A stretch of 44,516 nucleotides of DNA from Clostridiales bacterium (GCA_021203365.1 JAJQBI010000073.1:1-44516); one strand, 5' to 3'; numbered from the stretch's first letter, positions 25,359-34,390 are shown. Program-made: numbers and translations. The notes: generated by a model not told the origin, from the letters alone.

Positions 25359-25997
25359 TCATCGCTGGATTCCGGACAGAACCTCTTCCATCCATTTGTC
25401 CATAGTATAGTCCCGCCCGAACAGCTGCACGATTACCCCATAAGGTTCGGAATCCCCGGAAAAAGCGTTGGCCTCGTCGGTATCCACGTGCATGGCAAGC
25501 CGGAAGCTCCGGCTGACGCGCACCACCACATCCGCGTAAATCAGGGCTCTCTCGAAGCTTTTGGTCAGAACGAAGACCTCGTCGTTGTCCTGCACCCGAA
25601 GTGAGATGGCTTCATCCGGGGTCATATGAATATGCCGTTTGGCCACGATGACACCCCGCTGCAGATCCATGGTTCCCTCCGGCCCCAGAAGTGTACAGCC
25701 GGGTGTTCCGGCGATGTCCCCGGACTGGCGGATGACGCCGGGGATTCCCAGTTTCCTTGTATCTGTCAGTGAGAGCTCCACCTGGGTTTCCTTTCGAAAG
25801 GGACCAAGAAGGGCCATATTCTGAAATTCACCTCTGGGTCCCCGGACCGTGACACGCTCCTGACAGAGATATTGCCCCGGCTGGCTGAGCTCCTTTATGT
25901 AATGCAGCTCCTGACCGCTTCCGAACAGTGTCTCGAAATCCTCTCTGGATATGTGAAGGTGACGGGCGGATGTTTCAATGGGGATTTTGATGCTCAT
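25359..25997 (-). CDS. pduL: Phosphate propanoyltransferase (PduL family)
   Basis: It interconverts acyl-CoA (propanoyl- or acetyl-CoA) and acyl phosphate, feeding ATP formation through acetate or propionate kinase. At 212 residues it has both PduL beta-barrel halves: SARHLHIS near residue 10 and KRHIHMTPDE near 120 supply zinc-binding His residues, and AMHVDTDEANA lies near the end. There is no N-terminal encapsulation peptide and no microcompartment gene nearby, so it is likely a free cytosolic phosphotransacylase. GAGAGGT lies about 10 bases before the ATG. It is monocistronic and transcribed against its neighbours. Confidence 0.93.
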   Translation of the reverse strand: MSIKIPIETSARHLHISREDFETLFGSGQELHYIKELSQPGQYLCQERVTVRGPRGEFQNMALLGPFRKETQVELSLTDTRKLGIPGVIRQSGDIAGTPGCTLLGPEGTMDLQRGVIVAKRHIHMTPDEAISLRVQDNDEVFVLTKSFERALIYADVVVRVSRSFRLAMHVDTDEANAFSGDSEPYGVIVQLFGRDYTMDKWMEEVLSGIQR

Positions 25998-26145
25998 CTG
26001 AAAGTACCTCTCATTTCATTACGGTTCATTTGTCTGTGAATCATGCAATACCTACTTTATACCCTGCCGGGAAAAATGACAACCTTTTTTTTACGGAAAG
26101 GATGTGTTATACTGTTTTTAAAATGGCATAGGAAGGAGGAATATA

Positions 26146-27387
26146 ATGGGAAAGAATGCAAAAAAGAAAAATCGGATTGGGCTTCTTCTTCTGCTCCTTG
26201 CCGTGGTGCTGGCGGGGTGTATTTTTCTGCGGGATTCCATTGATCTGTCTGGAAAGGCAGAGGTGATGGAAGGTCTTGTCTCCGCCGCGCAGGCCGTGCT
26301 GAACGGAGAGCCGTCGGAGGTGACCGCCCTGCGGGAGGCAGAGGTGGCACAGACAGATGAGGGGCACCAGGAATATTATTTCAGCCTTCTGAATGAGGAC
26401 GAGCAGCGGTGTTACCGGGAAATACTGGCCGGGGTCCGGGCAAGAGAGGAAAGCTTTTACCTGACAGTCTCAGACGACAGCAGTGTGGACCGGATTTATC
26501 ACGCTGTTTTAAAAGACCACCCGGAGATTTACTGGATTCATAACCGTGAGATGGTATATAAGACCACTTATTCCGACAGGGATTACTGTACCTTTTCTCC
26601 GGGATATACCTATACGGAGGCAGAAATGGCGGAAATCGACCAGGCTCTGGAAAATGCCTGGACAGAGGTGCAGGCCCTGGTTCCGGAGGGCGCGGACGAC
26701 TATGAGACTGTAAAGACGGTATATACATATCTGATTGACAATACTGAATATGTTTCCTCCGAGCATGATCAGAGTATCGCCGGTGTTTTCTGGCAGAAGC
26801 AGGCGGTCTGCGCCGGTTATGCCGGGGCGGTTCAGTATCTTCTGGAGCGGTTTGGCATTCCCTGTATTTACGTGGAGGGGGATGTTGCCGGAAGTACAGA
26901 AGGGCATGCCTGGAATATCGTAACCATTGGCGGCGAATATTATTATGTGGATGCCACCAATGGGGATCAGCCGGATTTTCTGGAGGGGGACGCGGCCATT
27001 CTGGCCGAACATAAGACCACCATCTATGATTACCTCTGTCCTTTCCCGGCGGAATACGAGGTGACCTACACAGCTTCCGATGAATTTGCCGTGCCGGCCT
27101 GTACGTCCACAGCCATGAATTTTTATGTTCTGAATCAGGGATGCTTTGATACTTATGACTGGCAGACCATTTATGACTACTGTAAGATGCGTCTGGACTA
27201 TGGGGCGGCCGTAGTCCGGTTTAAATTCAGCAATGCGGAGGCTTTTGAACAGGCATACAGCGAATGGATCTCAGGAGGCTCCGTGCAGGAAGTGGCGAAG
27301 TACTATATGCAGCTTTACAATTATTCCCAGATTGAATATCATTATGGGGTGCTGGAGAATCTGTATACGATTTACTATATGTTTTAG
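26146..27387 (+). CDS. Transglutaminase-like lipoprotein
   Basis: A protein of 413 residues. A lysine-rich start and hydrophobic core end in the lipobox VLAGC with Cys25, so lipid anchoring is likely. The transglutaminase-like core lies at about 190-290, with Cys in QAVCAGYAGAVQYLLERFG, His in EGHAWNIV and Asp in YYYVDATNGD. In bacteria such domains more often act as proteases or in wall processing than as cross-linkers. The N-terminal part (NEDEQRCYREILAG) and C-terminal 110 residues are family-specific and uncharacterised. AAGGAGGAATATA precedes the ATG. The next membrane-protein gene follows after 56 bases. Confidence 0.88.
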   Translation: MGKNAKKKNRIGLLLLLLAVVLAGCIFLRDSIDLSGKAEVMEGLVSAAQAVLNGEPSEVTALREAEVAQTDEGHQEYYFSLLNEDEQRCYREILAGVRAREESFYLTVSDDSSVDRIYHAVLKDHPEIYWIHNREMVYKTTYSDRDYCTFSPGYTYTEAEMAEIDQALENAWTEVQALVPEGADDYETVKTVYTYLIDNTEYVSSEHDQSIAGVFWQKQAVCAGYAGAVQYLLERFGIPCIYVEGDVAGSTEGHAWNIVTIGGEYYYVDATNGDQPDFLEGDAAILAEHKTTIYDYLCPFPAEYEVTYTASDEFAVPACTSTAMNFYVLNQGCFDTYDWQTIYDYCKMRLDYGAAVVRFKFSNAEAFEQAYSEWISGGSVQEVAKYYMQLYNYSQIEYHYGVLENLYTIYYMF

Positions 27388-27443
27388 GAGCTGTCATAAA
27401 AACAGCCGTTTTTCAGGATGAACAGGCAGAGGGGGAGTTCGAT

Positions 27444-28523
27444 ATGTCCGGACTGACAGAAATTTTAATGCGTGTGATGAATATTGTGAACCGTGTATCC
27501 AACATGGAACAGCTGAACACAATTCTTGTGCTGGGTTACGGAGTTCTGTGCATCTTTGGGATTCTGAACTGTATCCTGGGCTACAGGCTTCTTCGTTTCT
27601 GGGTTATGATTTTCGGATTCGCAATGGGAGCCGCTCTGGGCCTGACCGGCGTCTATCTGTACGGAGGCGGGAGCCAGAATCTGTACATAGCCGCGGCAGT
27701 GGCCGGCGGCGCGGTGATGGCGATTTTTTCTTTCCTTATTTATCGGGCGGGGCTGTTTGTCATCGGCCTTGGGATCGGCATGGCGCTGAGCATTTACGCG
27801 ATCCAGCCCCGGACATCTTTCAGTTTTTTTCTCTGTATTCTGCTGGGAGTGGGTCTTGGTGTGCTGGCGCTGCATTTTTCCAGGGTGGTGATCATCGTGG
27901 GAACCAGTGTTCTGGGCGGCGGAATGGCAGGTATTTCTCTGGCCCGCCTTGCAGGTATGGACGATTTCCCGTACGGGGTCTTGTTCAGTGTGGTGATTGC
28001 TCTTCTGGGGATGCTGATTCAGTTTGGAATTAATCCGGGGGAGGAAGATGAGGAGGACGAGGAAGGCCGCGGAAGAGTCGGAAAGAAGAAATCCAGAGAA
28101 AAAGTAAGCCTCTTTGGCAGCGAGGACGAGGATGTGGATTTCGATTATGAGAAATTCTATTATGGGGATGAGAAGCCGAAGAAAGATAAGAAACAAAGCC
28201 GTGGGAAGAGCACAGAGAAGGATCGTCGTTCCGGAAGACGGTCAGAGCGCGGCGCCGCAGGAAGGAAAGGAAGAACCGGACAGAGGGGATCGGCTTCCGG
28301 GCGGGAAAGCGGGAAGCTTTCCGGATATGATGATTTATCTGATTCCGGGGAGATGAATGTCCCATATGACGCCTGTGAGAGTAATTCTTATGAGGAGGAA
28401 TCTTATAACCCCACGGATACTGTGAAGCGGGAAGGGGAGCCGGAGGATGAATATGAGATACAGAAACGTCTTGGGGAAGAGGTCAGAGCGATGAGGAGAG
28501 AAAAAAATGGCAAAAGAGGCTAA
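27444..28523 (+). CDS. DUF4203/TMEM198-like membrane protein with charged C-terminal tail
   Basis: A protein of 359 residues. Six or seven closely packed helices lie in residues 25-200, rich in Gly (RFWVMIFGFAMGAALGL, AIFSFLIYRAGLFVIG, VIIVGTSVLGGGMAG), a pattern seen in DUF4203/TMEM198-like proteins. From about residue 200 the protein is hydrophilic: an acidic stretch, Lys/Arg-rich blocks (KKDKKQSRGKSTEKDRR) and an acidic end. The tail is probably cytoplasmic and disordered. GGGGGAG precedes the ATG. Its 3' end overlaps ybaK by 17 bases. Function unknown. Confidence 0.75.
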   Translation: MSGLTEILMRVMNIVNRVSNMEQLNTILVLGYGVLCIFGILNCILGYRLLRFWVMIFGFAMGAALGLTGVYLYGGGSQNLYIAAAVAGGAVMAIFSFLIYRAGLFVIGLGIGMALSIYAIQPRTSFSFFLCILLGVGLGVLALHFSRVVIIVGTSVLGGGMAGISLARLAGMDDFPYGVLFSVVIALLGMLIQFGINPGEEDEEDEEGRGRVGKKKSREKVSLFGSEDEDVDFDYEKFYYGDEKPKKDKKQSRGKSTEKDRRSGRRSERGAAGRKGRTGQRGSASGRESGKLSGYDDLSDSGEMNVPYDACESNSYEEESYNPTDTVKREGEPEDEYEIQKRLGEEVRAMRREKNGKRG

Positions 28524-28983
28524 GACGAACGCCATGCGTATACTGGATCGAAAAAAGGTGAGCTATGAGGCAATCTCCTATGACTGCGGGGAATTTATTG
28601 ACGGCATTCACTGCGCGGATATTACGGGGGTCCCTTATGAGCAGTCTTTTAAGACGCTGGTGATGGAGGGAAAAAGTGGCGGATTTTATGTTTTTGTCCT
28701 GCCCATTGAGAAAGAGGTGGACCGCAAGGCGGCCGCGAAGGCCGTGGGAGAGAAGACCGTGGATATGATTCATGTGAAGGATATACAGAAGGTGACAGGT
28801 TATGTGCGCGGCGGCTGCAGTCCCATTGGCATGAAGAAGGCCTATCCTACTGTTTTTGATGCGGCGGCAGGTCAGTTCGACCAGATTTATGTGAGCGGAG
28901 GGCGGATCGGACTCACCCTGAAGGTCCCTGTCCGGGATCTGCTGAACGTAACGGGAGGAAAACTTGCGCCCATTGTAATGTAG
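28507..28983 (+). CDS. ybaK: Cys-tRNA(Pro) deacylase, YbaK/EbsC type
   Basis: It hydrolyses cysteine mischarged on tRNA(Pro), a trans-editing step that protects translation. At 158 residues it has the full YbaK fold: conserved Lys in QSFKTLVMEGK, FVLPIEKEVDRKAAAKA, VTGYVRGGCSPIGMKK, and FDQIYVSGGRIGLTL. GAGGAG lies just before the ATG, inside the preceding gene, so the pair is probably coupled. A tandem array of terminator-like hairpins begins 4 bases after its stop. Confidence 0.93.
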   Translation: MAKEAKTNAMRILDRKKVSYEAISYDCGEFIDGIHCADITGVPYEQSFKTLVMEGKSGGFYVFVLPIEKEVDRKAAAKAVGEKTVDMIHVKDIQKVTGYVRGGCSPIGMKKAYPTVFDAAAGQFDQIYVSGGRIGLTLKVPVRDLLNVTGGKLAPIVM

Positions 28984-28987
28984 GCGA

Positions 28988-29222
28988 TCCAGCAGTATCG
29001 CAAATAAAACCCAGCCTTATGGCTGGAAAAGGAACCTGCTTGACCTGTCGGTCCAGCAGTATCGCAAAAAAAACCAGCCTTATGGCTGGGAAGGAACCTG
29101 CTTGACCTGTCGGTCCAGCAGTATCGCAAAAAAAAACCAGCCTTATGGCTGGGAAGGAACCTGCTTGACCTGTCGGTCCAGCAGTATCGCATAAAAAAAC
29201 CAGCTCTATGGCTGGTTTTTTT
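28988..29222. repeat. Tandem array of four 62-64-nt units with terminator-like hairpins
   Basis: Units begin TCCAGCAGTATCGCA at 28988, 29052, 29114 and 29177, giving periods of 64, 62 and 63. Each holds an A-run, the hairpin CCAGCCTTATGGCTGG (CCAGCTCTATGGCTGG in the last) and, in the first three, a constant spacer ending TTGACCTGTCG. The array fills the gap between convergent ybaK and the ABC-F gene. Confidence 0.9.
29193..29222. terminator. Bidirectional terminator at the end of the tandem array
   Basis: An A7 run, CCAGC, a 6-base loop, GCTGG and a T7 run form a symmetric terminator for ybaK and the opposite-strand ABC-F gene. Only this last unit has the complete T-run. Confidence 0.85.
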
Positions 29223-29226
29223 ATGC

Positions 29227-30867
29227 TTAGTTGTCGCTTGCGTCGGCTTCGGTGATCTGGTAGATGTGGCGTTTTTTCGCCATCTCATCGCTGGCCAGAT
29301 ATTCATCGTAGGTGGTAATCTTGTCAACCAGAGTTCCGTTTGGAAGGATTTCCATAATACGATTGGCCGTGGTCTGTACAAACTGATGATCATGGGAGGT
29401 GAAAAGCATTACCCCGGGGAATTTGATCAGCCCGTTGTTTAATGCGGTGATGGACTCCATATCCAGATGGTTGGTCGGCTCGTCCAGGATCAGAACATTG
29501 GCGCCGGAGATCATCATTTTGGAGAGCATACAGCGCACCTTCTCTCCGCCGGAGAGAATCCGGACGTGCTTGACTCCGTCCTCACCGGGGAAGAGCATGC
29601 GGCCGAGAAAGCCCCGTACATAAGTGGCGTCCTTGATCTCAGAGTACTGTGTCAGCCAGTCTGTGATGGTAAGGTCGTTGTCAAACTCACGGGTATTATC
29701 CTTGGGGAAATAGGCCCGTGAGGTGGTTACCCCCCACTTGTAGGTTCCCTCATCCGGCTCCATCTCACCCATGAGAATTCTGAAAAAGGTGGTGATGGCC
29801 TGCTCGTTGGCGCCGACAAAGGCAACCTTGTCGTCGTGTCCCAGGGTAAAGGTAAGGTTGTCCAGCACCTTTACGCCGTCGATGGTTTTGGAGAGGTTTT
29901 CCACCATGAGAACCTCATTTCCAATCTCCCGGTTGGGCCGGAAGTCGATGTAGGGATATTTGCGGCTGGAGGGCTTCATCTCATCCAGCTGGATCTTTTC
30001 CAGAGCGCGCTTTCTGGAAGTGGCCTGTCTGGATTTGGAGGCGTTGGCGCTGAAACGGGAAATAAATTCCTGAAGCTCTTTGATTTTCTCTTCCTTTTTC
30101 TTGTTTGCCTCCCGCATCTGCTTGATCAGCAGCTGGCTGGACTCAAACCAGAAATCATAGTTGCCGGCGTAAAGCTGGATTTTTCCGTAATCAATATCGG
30201 CGGTCTGTGTACATACCTTATTCAGAAAATAACGGTCATGGGAGACAACGATCACAGTGTTGTCAAAATTGATCAGAAATTCCTCCAGCCACTCGATGGC
30301 GGGGAGATCCAGATGGTTGGCCGGCTCGTCCAGAAGAAGGATGTCCGGGTTGCCGAAAAGAGCCTGGGCCAGAAGGATTTTTACCTTCTGGCTTCCTGTC
30401 AGGTCGGCCATCAGCGCATAGTGCAGGTCTGTGTCGATCCCCAGACCGTTCAGCAATGTGGCGGCATCGGATTCTGCCTCCCATCCGTTCATTTCCGCGA
30501 ATTCACCTTCCAGTTCGCTGGCGCGGATTCCGTCCTCATCGGTGAAATCCTCCTTGGCGTAAATCGCGTCCTTTTCTTTCATAATCTCATAGAGACGGGA
30601 ATTTCCCATAATGACCGTGTCCAGAACTGTGTATGCGTCATATTTAAAATGATCCTGCTGCAAAAAGGACAGGCGCTGGCCGGGAGTGACGGAGACGGTT
30701 CCCTTGGTGGGCTCCAGCTGACCGGAAAGGATCCGCAGAAAGGTGGATTTCCCGGCGCCGTTGGCGCCGATCAGGCCGTAACAGTTTCCCTCGGTAAATT
30801 TGATGTTGACATCCTCAAACAGCGCTTTCTTTCCAACGCGCAGGGTAATATTATTTGCTGAAATCAT
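29227..30867 (-). CDS. ybiT: ABC-F family ATPase, YbiT/YkpA type
   Basis: A ribosome-associated ATPase of 546 residues without membrane segments. NBD1 has Walker A GANGAGKST, signature LTGSQKVKILLAQAL and Walker B ILLLDEPANHLD. The linker at about 240-310 is Lys-rich (ANKKKEEKIKELQEF). NBD2 has signature LSGGEKVRCMLSK and Walker B LILDEPTNHLD, but its Walker A is degenerate (GANEQAITT, no GKS), as I recall for YkpA. It is probably a translation factor and not a transporter or drug-resistance determinant. Copy B of the four-hairpin element ends 30 bases before the ATG in sense orientation. Confidence 0.93.
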   Translation of the reverse strand: MISANNITLRVGKKALFEDVNIKFTEGNCYGLIGANGAGKSTFLRILSGQLEPTKGTVSVTPGQRLSFLQQDHFKYDAYTVLDTVIMGNSRLYEIMKEKDAIYAKEDFTDEDGIRASELEGEFAEMNGWEAESDAATLLNGLGIDTDLHYALMADLTGSQKVKILLAQALFGNPDILLLDEPANHLDLPAIEWLEEFLINFDNTVIVVSHDRYFLNKVCTQTADIDYGKIQLYAGNYDFWFESSQLLIKQMREANKKKEEKIKELQEFISRFSANASKSRQATSRKRALEKIQLDEMKPSSRKYPYIDFRPNREIGNEVLMVENLSKTIDGVKVLDNLTFTLGHDDKVAFVGANEQAITTFFRILMGEMEPDEGTYKWGVTTSRAYFPKDNTREFDNDLTITDWLTQYSEIKDATYVRGFLGRMLFPGEDGVKHVRILSGGEKVRCMLSKMMISGANVLILDEPTNHLDMESITALNNGLIKFPGVMLFTSHDHQFVQTTANRIMEILPNGTLVDKITTYDEYLASDEMAKKRHIYQITEADASDN

Positions 30868-30897
30868 TCCTGTACCTCACAAAAATAAAATAATGTT

Positions 30898-31101
30898 GGG
30901 GTCAAAAGTATTTGACCCCTCTATGATACCTGAGAATTCCTCTGTGCTTTGCACTCCCGGAATTCTCAAAAACATTCGGAATCCGCTCATTTTGGCTAAT
31001 ATATTAGCCAAAATGGCTACTTCCTCATGTTTTGGGCGGGTCAAGATGTCATGAATTGGAACATAAATGTTCCATTCGTGACATCTTGACCCTGGTATCA
31101 T
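30898..31101 (-). repeat. Four-hairpin dispersed element, copy B
   Basis: The reverse strand repeats copy A in the same order: 55-nt hairpin (31038-31092), 28-nt palindrome (30988-31015), nested hairpin (30932-30967), GGTATCAT complement (30923-30930) and 22-nt hairpin (30898-30919). It has one 2-base insertion after GGTATCATAG. It lies between the end of the PucR gene and the ABC-F start, 30 bases before the latter. Substitutions fall mostly in loops or unpaired positions, but some affect the first stem. Confidence 0.85.
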
Positions 31102-31163
31102 AAAATTGGGTTTTACAGCTCAACTGTTCTTCATTGTACAGGAATCTGGAGATTTTGCAAGAA

Positions 31164-32669
31164 TTATTTTTCCTTCTTTAAAAAACTTTCATAATCAGTG
31201 GAAATCGTTTTGCTGTTTGATTTTTTTTCGTACAGCTCCAGCACCCGGATGGACAGTCCGCAGTAATCCCGGACGTAGATGTCGTTCAGGTCGTCCTTCA
31301 GAAGCTCCTGAATCTTTTTCAGACGATACAGGATCGTATTGCGGTGTGTGTAAATGGCTGCGGAAGTCTTTGAGACCGAACAGCTGCATTCCAGATAACA
31401 TTTTAACGTCTGGAGCAGTTCATTTCCATAATCCCGGCTGGAGGACCAGAGATCCACAATGGCCGGAAGACAGGCATGAAAGTTTTCCTCAATACTGTGA
31501 GAGTCCAGCATATAATCCATGGCATAATCATAAAAAAAACAGAAGGTTTTATCAGGGGCGGACAATTCTCCATAGTAAAGGGCGGATAACGCCTGTCTGT
31601 ACAGATAGCCGCCCTGCCTGAGACCCCTGCAGGGAAGGGCGAATCCGATCCGGACAGGATTTCTGTCCGCCAGTTTCTCCAGGGAGGACTGAAAAAAAGT
31701 ATCCCTGGACAGGTCGTGGTTGGACAGGATAAGAATATTTGGTGTGTCCCGGATTACAACACAGTCCGGGTATTGTTGGGAGACATTATGGAAAAGAATG
31801 TTCATTTCATATTTATAGCTGTTTGTGTCTTCTTCGCCGGACAGCCTGATCAGAGCAATGTTATAGACGTCCATCTTCGTCCACTGATGATAATCCAGCT
31901 GTAAAATCAGTTCATCGTCGTCGTAGGGGCGATTCATCAGGATATTGTAAAATACATTGCCCGTATTCAGCTCATTTTTGTAAAAACGCTGCCCAAGAGA
32001 CGGCTCCAGCTGGATAGCCAGGTATTCCAGGAGCTGGTAATCACCGGTGTTGAGGGGGCGGTCTTTGGACAGAAGCGTCAGGCGGCCGCAGGCAATCTCA
32101 TTGAAATAAAGACAATAAGAAAGGCCGGAGTAGGATATCAGACTGTGGCTCCTTGGTTCAAAGGGCTGTGTTCCGTGTTTCTCAAAGTCGAGGTTTGTGA
32201 ATTCCCGCCTCAGCTGCTGAACCGCGTGGACAGAAGAATATCCGTATTCATACAGATGCCTCCATTCGGAATCCAGGGAATCTGCCGGATATTTGGAGCT
32301 GATGCCCAAAATCTTATTGTTGGCGTCAAAAAGTGCCAGCGGGTTCTGGAATACACGCCAGCAGGAGTCCACCACAGCCTGAAAATTCCCCTGGCGGATG
32401 TAGCCGAGAATGAGGTCAGACCAGTCCTCGAAGTAATCAAATACACTTTGTATAATTTCAAATGCCTGGACGGAGCTCATATTGTGAATGCGGATGATTT
32501 CGCCCTCTCCATTGCAGACTGCGTCAGAATCCTCCTCGTAAACATGGACGCAGTTTGTTGAGTAAACTCTGCGTGCACTGTTCAGAATGGCAGGTGCGTT
32601 ATCGGATATTTCCAGTTCCATATCCAGAGATGAAAGACGGTTGGCGATCATCCACATACTTAATTTCAT
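31164..32669 (-). CDS. PucR/CdaR-family transcriptional regulator
   Basis: A protein of 501 residues from ATG 32669, which has TGGAGG 7-8 bases upstream; the longer open frame lacks a binding site and is rejected. The C-terminal PucR helix-turn-helix is clear: LLQTLKCYLECSCSVSKTSA, then YTHRNTILYRLKKIQELL. The middle region (FQNPLALFDANNKILGISS, CGRLTLLS) looks like a PAS/GAF-type sensor, and IALIRLSG begins a GGDEF-like fold typical of CdaR relatives. It is divergent from the UroD-family gene at 33140 and probably controls it in response to a substrate. The 470-base region between holds inverted repeats. Confidence 0.9.
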   Translation of the reverse strand: MKLSMWMIANRLSSLDMELEISDNAPAILNSARRVYSTNCVHVYEEDSDAVCNGEGEIIRIHNMSSVQAFEIIQSVFDYFEDWSDLILGYIRQGNFQAVVDSCWRVFQNPLALFDANNKILGISSKYPADSLDSEWRHLYEYGYSSVHAVQQLRREFTNLDFEKHGTQPFEPRSHSLISYSGLSYCLYFNEIACGRLTLLSKDRPLNTGDYQLLEYLAIQLEPSLGQRFYKNELNTGNVFYNILMNRPYDDDELILQLDYHQWTKMDVYNIALIRLSGEEDTNSYKYEMNILFHNVSQQYPDCVVIRDTPNILILSNHDLSRDTFFQSSLEKLADRNPVRIGFALPCRGLRQGGYLYRQALSALYYGELSAPDKTFCFFYDYAMDYMLDSHSIEENFHACLPAIVDLWSSSRDYGNELLQTLKCYLECSCSVSKTSAAIYTHRNTILYRLKKIQELLKDDLNDIYVRDYCGLSIRVLELYEKKSNSKTISTDYESFLKKEK

Positions 32670-32743
32670 CAGCTTATACCTCCAAAAGGAAATCTGCTGT
32701 CTGCAATACAGGATTCCGGGAGCAAAAAGCATGGGGAAATCCT

Positions 32744-32774
32744 GGAATCCCAGCGACAAAATACATTTTATCGC
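32744..32774 (+). repeat. Solo hairpin module, diverged copy
   Basis: GGAATCCCAG followed by a 22-nt hairpin (32753-32774) with arms GCGACAAAA and TTTTATCGC. Together with the preceding bases it matches 20131-20160 at most positions. One arm change leaves a mismatch on the + strand but a G-U pair on the reverse strand, whose transcript would lead into the PucR gene. Confidence 0.55.
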
Positions 32775-33075
32775 TTTAATCATTGTATCATTATAACACA
32801 GCATTCCGGGTTTGTTTACGAAAACATTTGGATATATATCACCAAAAATTTCCCCCGTGAAAGGGAAAAAACAGAATAACTGCACAATTTTTTGAAAAAA
32901 TATCGCTGTAAAAATGTGCTGTTTGAACATAGTTTATAAGAATAAATGAAGATAAAATACTTAAAGGTGAAGTATGAAGGTGAAAAAATTGAACCATGGA
33001 GCTGTTTACAGGGTCAGAAAATCCGGGGGATGTCTCAGACTGTCATTATGAATCATGAATAAAACCGGTCAGAGC

Positions 33076-33116
33076 AGTGTTTTTACTCCAGGAAGAGTAT
33101 ACAGCTTAAAAACACT
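33076..33116. promoter_or_regulatory. Inverted repeat before the UroD-family gene (operator or 5' hairpin)
   Basis: AGTGTTTTTA at 33076-33085 and TAAAAACACT at 33107-33116 are perfect complements separated by 21 bases, about 12 bases before the AGGAGGG binding site. It could be an operator for the divergent PucR regulator or a leader hairpin. The rest of 32670-33139 is AT-rich, without a convincing promoter, apart from the hairpin module at 32744. Confidence 0.45.
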
Positions 33117-33139
33117 AAATATAACAGGAGGGAATAATT

Positions 33140-34186
33140 ATGTTAACAGCAAAACAGAATATGATCGAATGTATGAAACCAGGAGGAAAACCGGACCGTT
33201 TCGTGAATCAGTATGAAGCGATCTCTCTTCAGGTGCATCCGTATGTAGCCATGAATCCGACGCCGCAGGAAGGACAGGAAAATGTGGTGAATCTCTGGGG
33301 CGTGACAAACAGCTGGCCCAAGGGTACGCCGGGCTCATTTCCGGTACATACGGATGATAAGGTATGTGTGAAAGACATTGAACACTGGAAGGATTATGTG
33401 AAGGTACCATCCCTGGATTTCCCTCAGGAGATGTGGGATCAGTTTATTGAAATCTATAATAATATTGATACGGAAAAAGCTTTTAAGGCGTCCTTTGTAT
33501 TTCCGGGAATTTTTGAGCAGACGCATCATCTCTGCGGAATGGTGAATGCACTGTATTATTATGTGGATTATGAGGATGAGATGCATGACCTGATCAAATG
33601 TCTGACGGAGTGGGAGCTCAGGCTGGCTGAGCTGATCTGTGACAAGCTTCATCCGGAATTGCTGTTCCATCATGATGACTGGGGAAGCCATGACAGTACG
33701 TTTATGAGCCCGGCTATGTTCGATGAGTTTCTGCTGGAGCCCTATAAGGAAATCTATGGCTATTATAAGAGCCATGGCGTGGATTATGTGATTCACCATT
33801 CGGACAGTTATGCCGCAACTCTTGTTCCTGAGATGATCGAGATGGGAGTGAATGTTTACCAGGGATGCATGGAGACCAACAATGTGGCTGAACTGATAAA
33901 GAAATACGGGGATAAGATATCCTTCATGGGCTGCATAGAGGATGCGTCCGTTGATTTTGAGGGCTGGACACAGGAAAACTGCGATCAGGTTGTCCGCCGT
34001 GTCTGTGAAACCTATGGAATGCATTCCTTTATTCCCTGTATTGCACAGGGAGGCCCGGGTTCTGTGTACGGTGTCTATAAGCCGCTCACATCCTCGATTA
34101 TGAAAATAAATCAGGAAAAATTTGGTTTCACACCGGAAGAGCAGGAGGCTATGCGTGAACCTGTTCAGATTCTGTTTGGCAAGTAA
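33140..34186 (+). CDS. Uroporphyrinogen decarboxylase-fold (MtaA-like) protein
   Basis: A protein of 348 residues with the UroD TIM-barrel fold that is shared by haem UroD and by zinc methyltransferases acting on corrinoid proteins. Supporting stretches are LFHHDDWGSHDSTFMSP, VDYVIHHSDSYAATLVPEM and VNVYQGCMETNN. The zinc motif HxC of MtaA/MtbA at the barrel strand is replaced by HHSDS, so a classical zinc thiolate transferase is doubtful. Haem UroD is unlikely because no other haem gene is present. AGGAGGG precedes the ATG, and a PucR regulator is divergent. No corrinoid protein gene is adjacent. A catabolic demethylation or decarboxylation role is inferred. Confidence 0.85.
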   Translation: MLTAKQNMIECMKPGGKPDRFVNQYEAISLQVHPYVAMNPTPQEGQENVVNLWGVTNSWPKGTPGSFPVHTDDKVCVKDIEHWKDYVKVPSLDFPQEMWDQFIEIYNNIDTEKAFKASFVFPGIFEQTHHLCGMVNALYYYVDYEDEMHDLIKCLTEWELRLAELICDKLHPELLFHHDDWGSHDSTFMSPAMFDEFLLEPYKEIYGYYKSHGVDYVIHHSDSYAATLVPEMIEMGVNVYQGCMETNNVAELIKKYGDKISFMGCIEDASVDFEGWTQENCDQVVRRVCETYGMHSFIPCIAQGGPGSVYGVYKPLTSSIMKINQEKFGFTPEEQEAMREPVQILFGK

Positions 34187-34252
34187 TTCTCTTTGTATAT
34201 GAAAAAAACGGAAAAGGGCAGATTTGGATGGTCCTGATGAAAGTTTAAGATT

Positions 34253-34289
34253 AAAAAGGCTCCAGAAAGTATTCTCTGGGGCCTTTTTT
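34253..34289 (+). terminator. Terminator after the UroD-family gene
   Basis: AAAAAGGCTCCAGA pairs with TCTGGGGCCTTTTT (one G-U) around an 8-base loop, followed by more T. Confidence 0.8.
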
Positions 34290-34390
34290 CTGTCAGAAAT
34301 CATGCCTGGACAGACAATCCGGCCCACATTCCGGGACGGGGCCGACGGCAAAGTGTATGTGAGAATATACAATTAAAAGCCCAAACAAAA

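Noticed and set aside
28988..29222. CRISPR-like array
   Set aside because: The whole unit including the spacer is conserved, there are only four units, and no cas gene is present.
28887..29393. A repetitive 168-residue frame on the reverse strand across the tandem array
   Set aside because: It is produced by the 62-64-nt repeats and runs into YbaK and ABC-F coding sequence antisense; no start signal is present.
29227..30867. Antibiotic-resistance reading of the ABC-F gene
   Set aside because: The sequence fits the YbiT/YkpA housekeeping branch, with its degenerate second Walker A, and no resistance context is seen.
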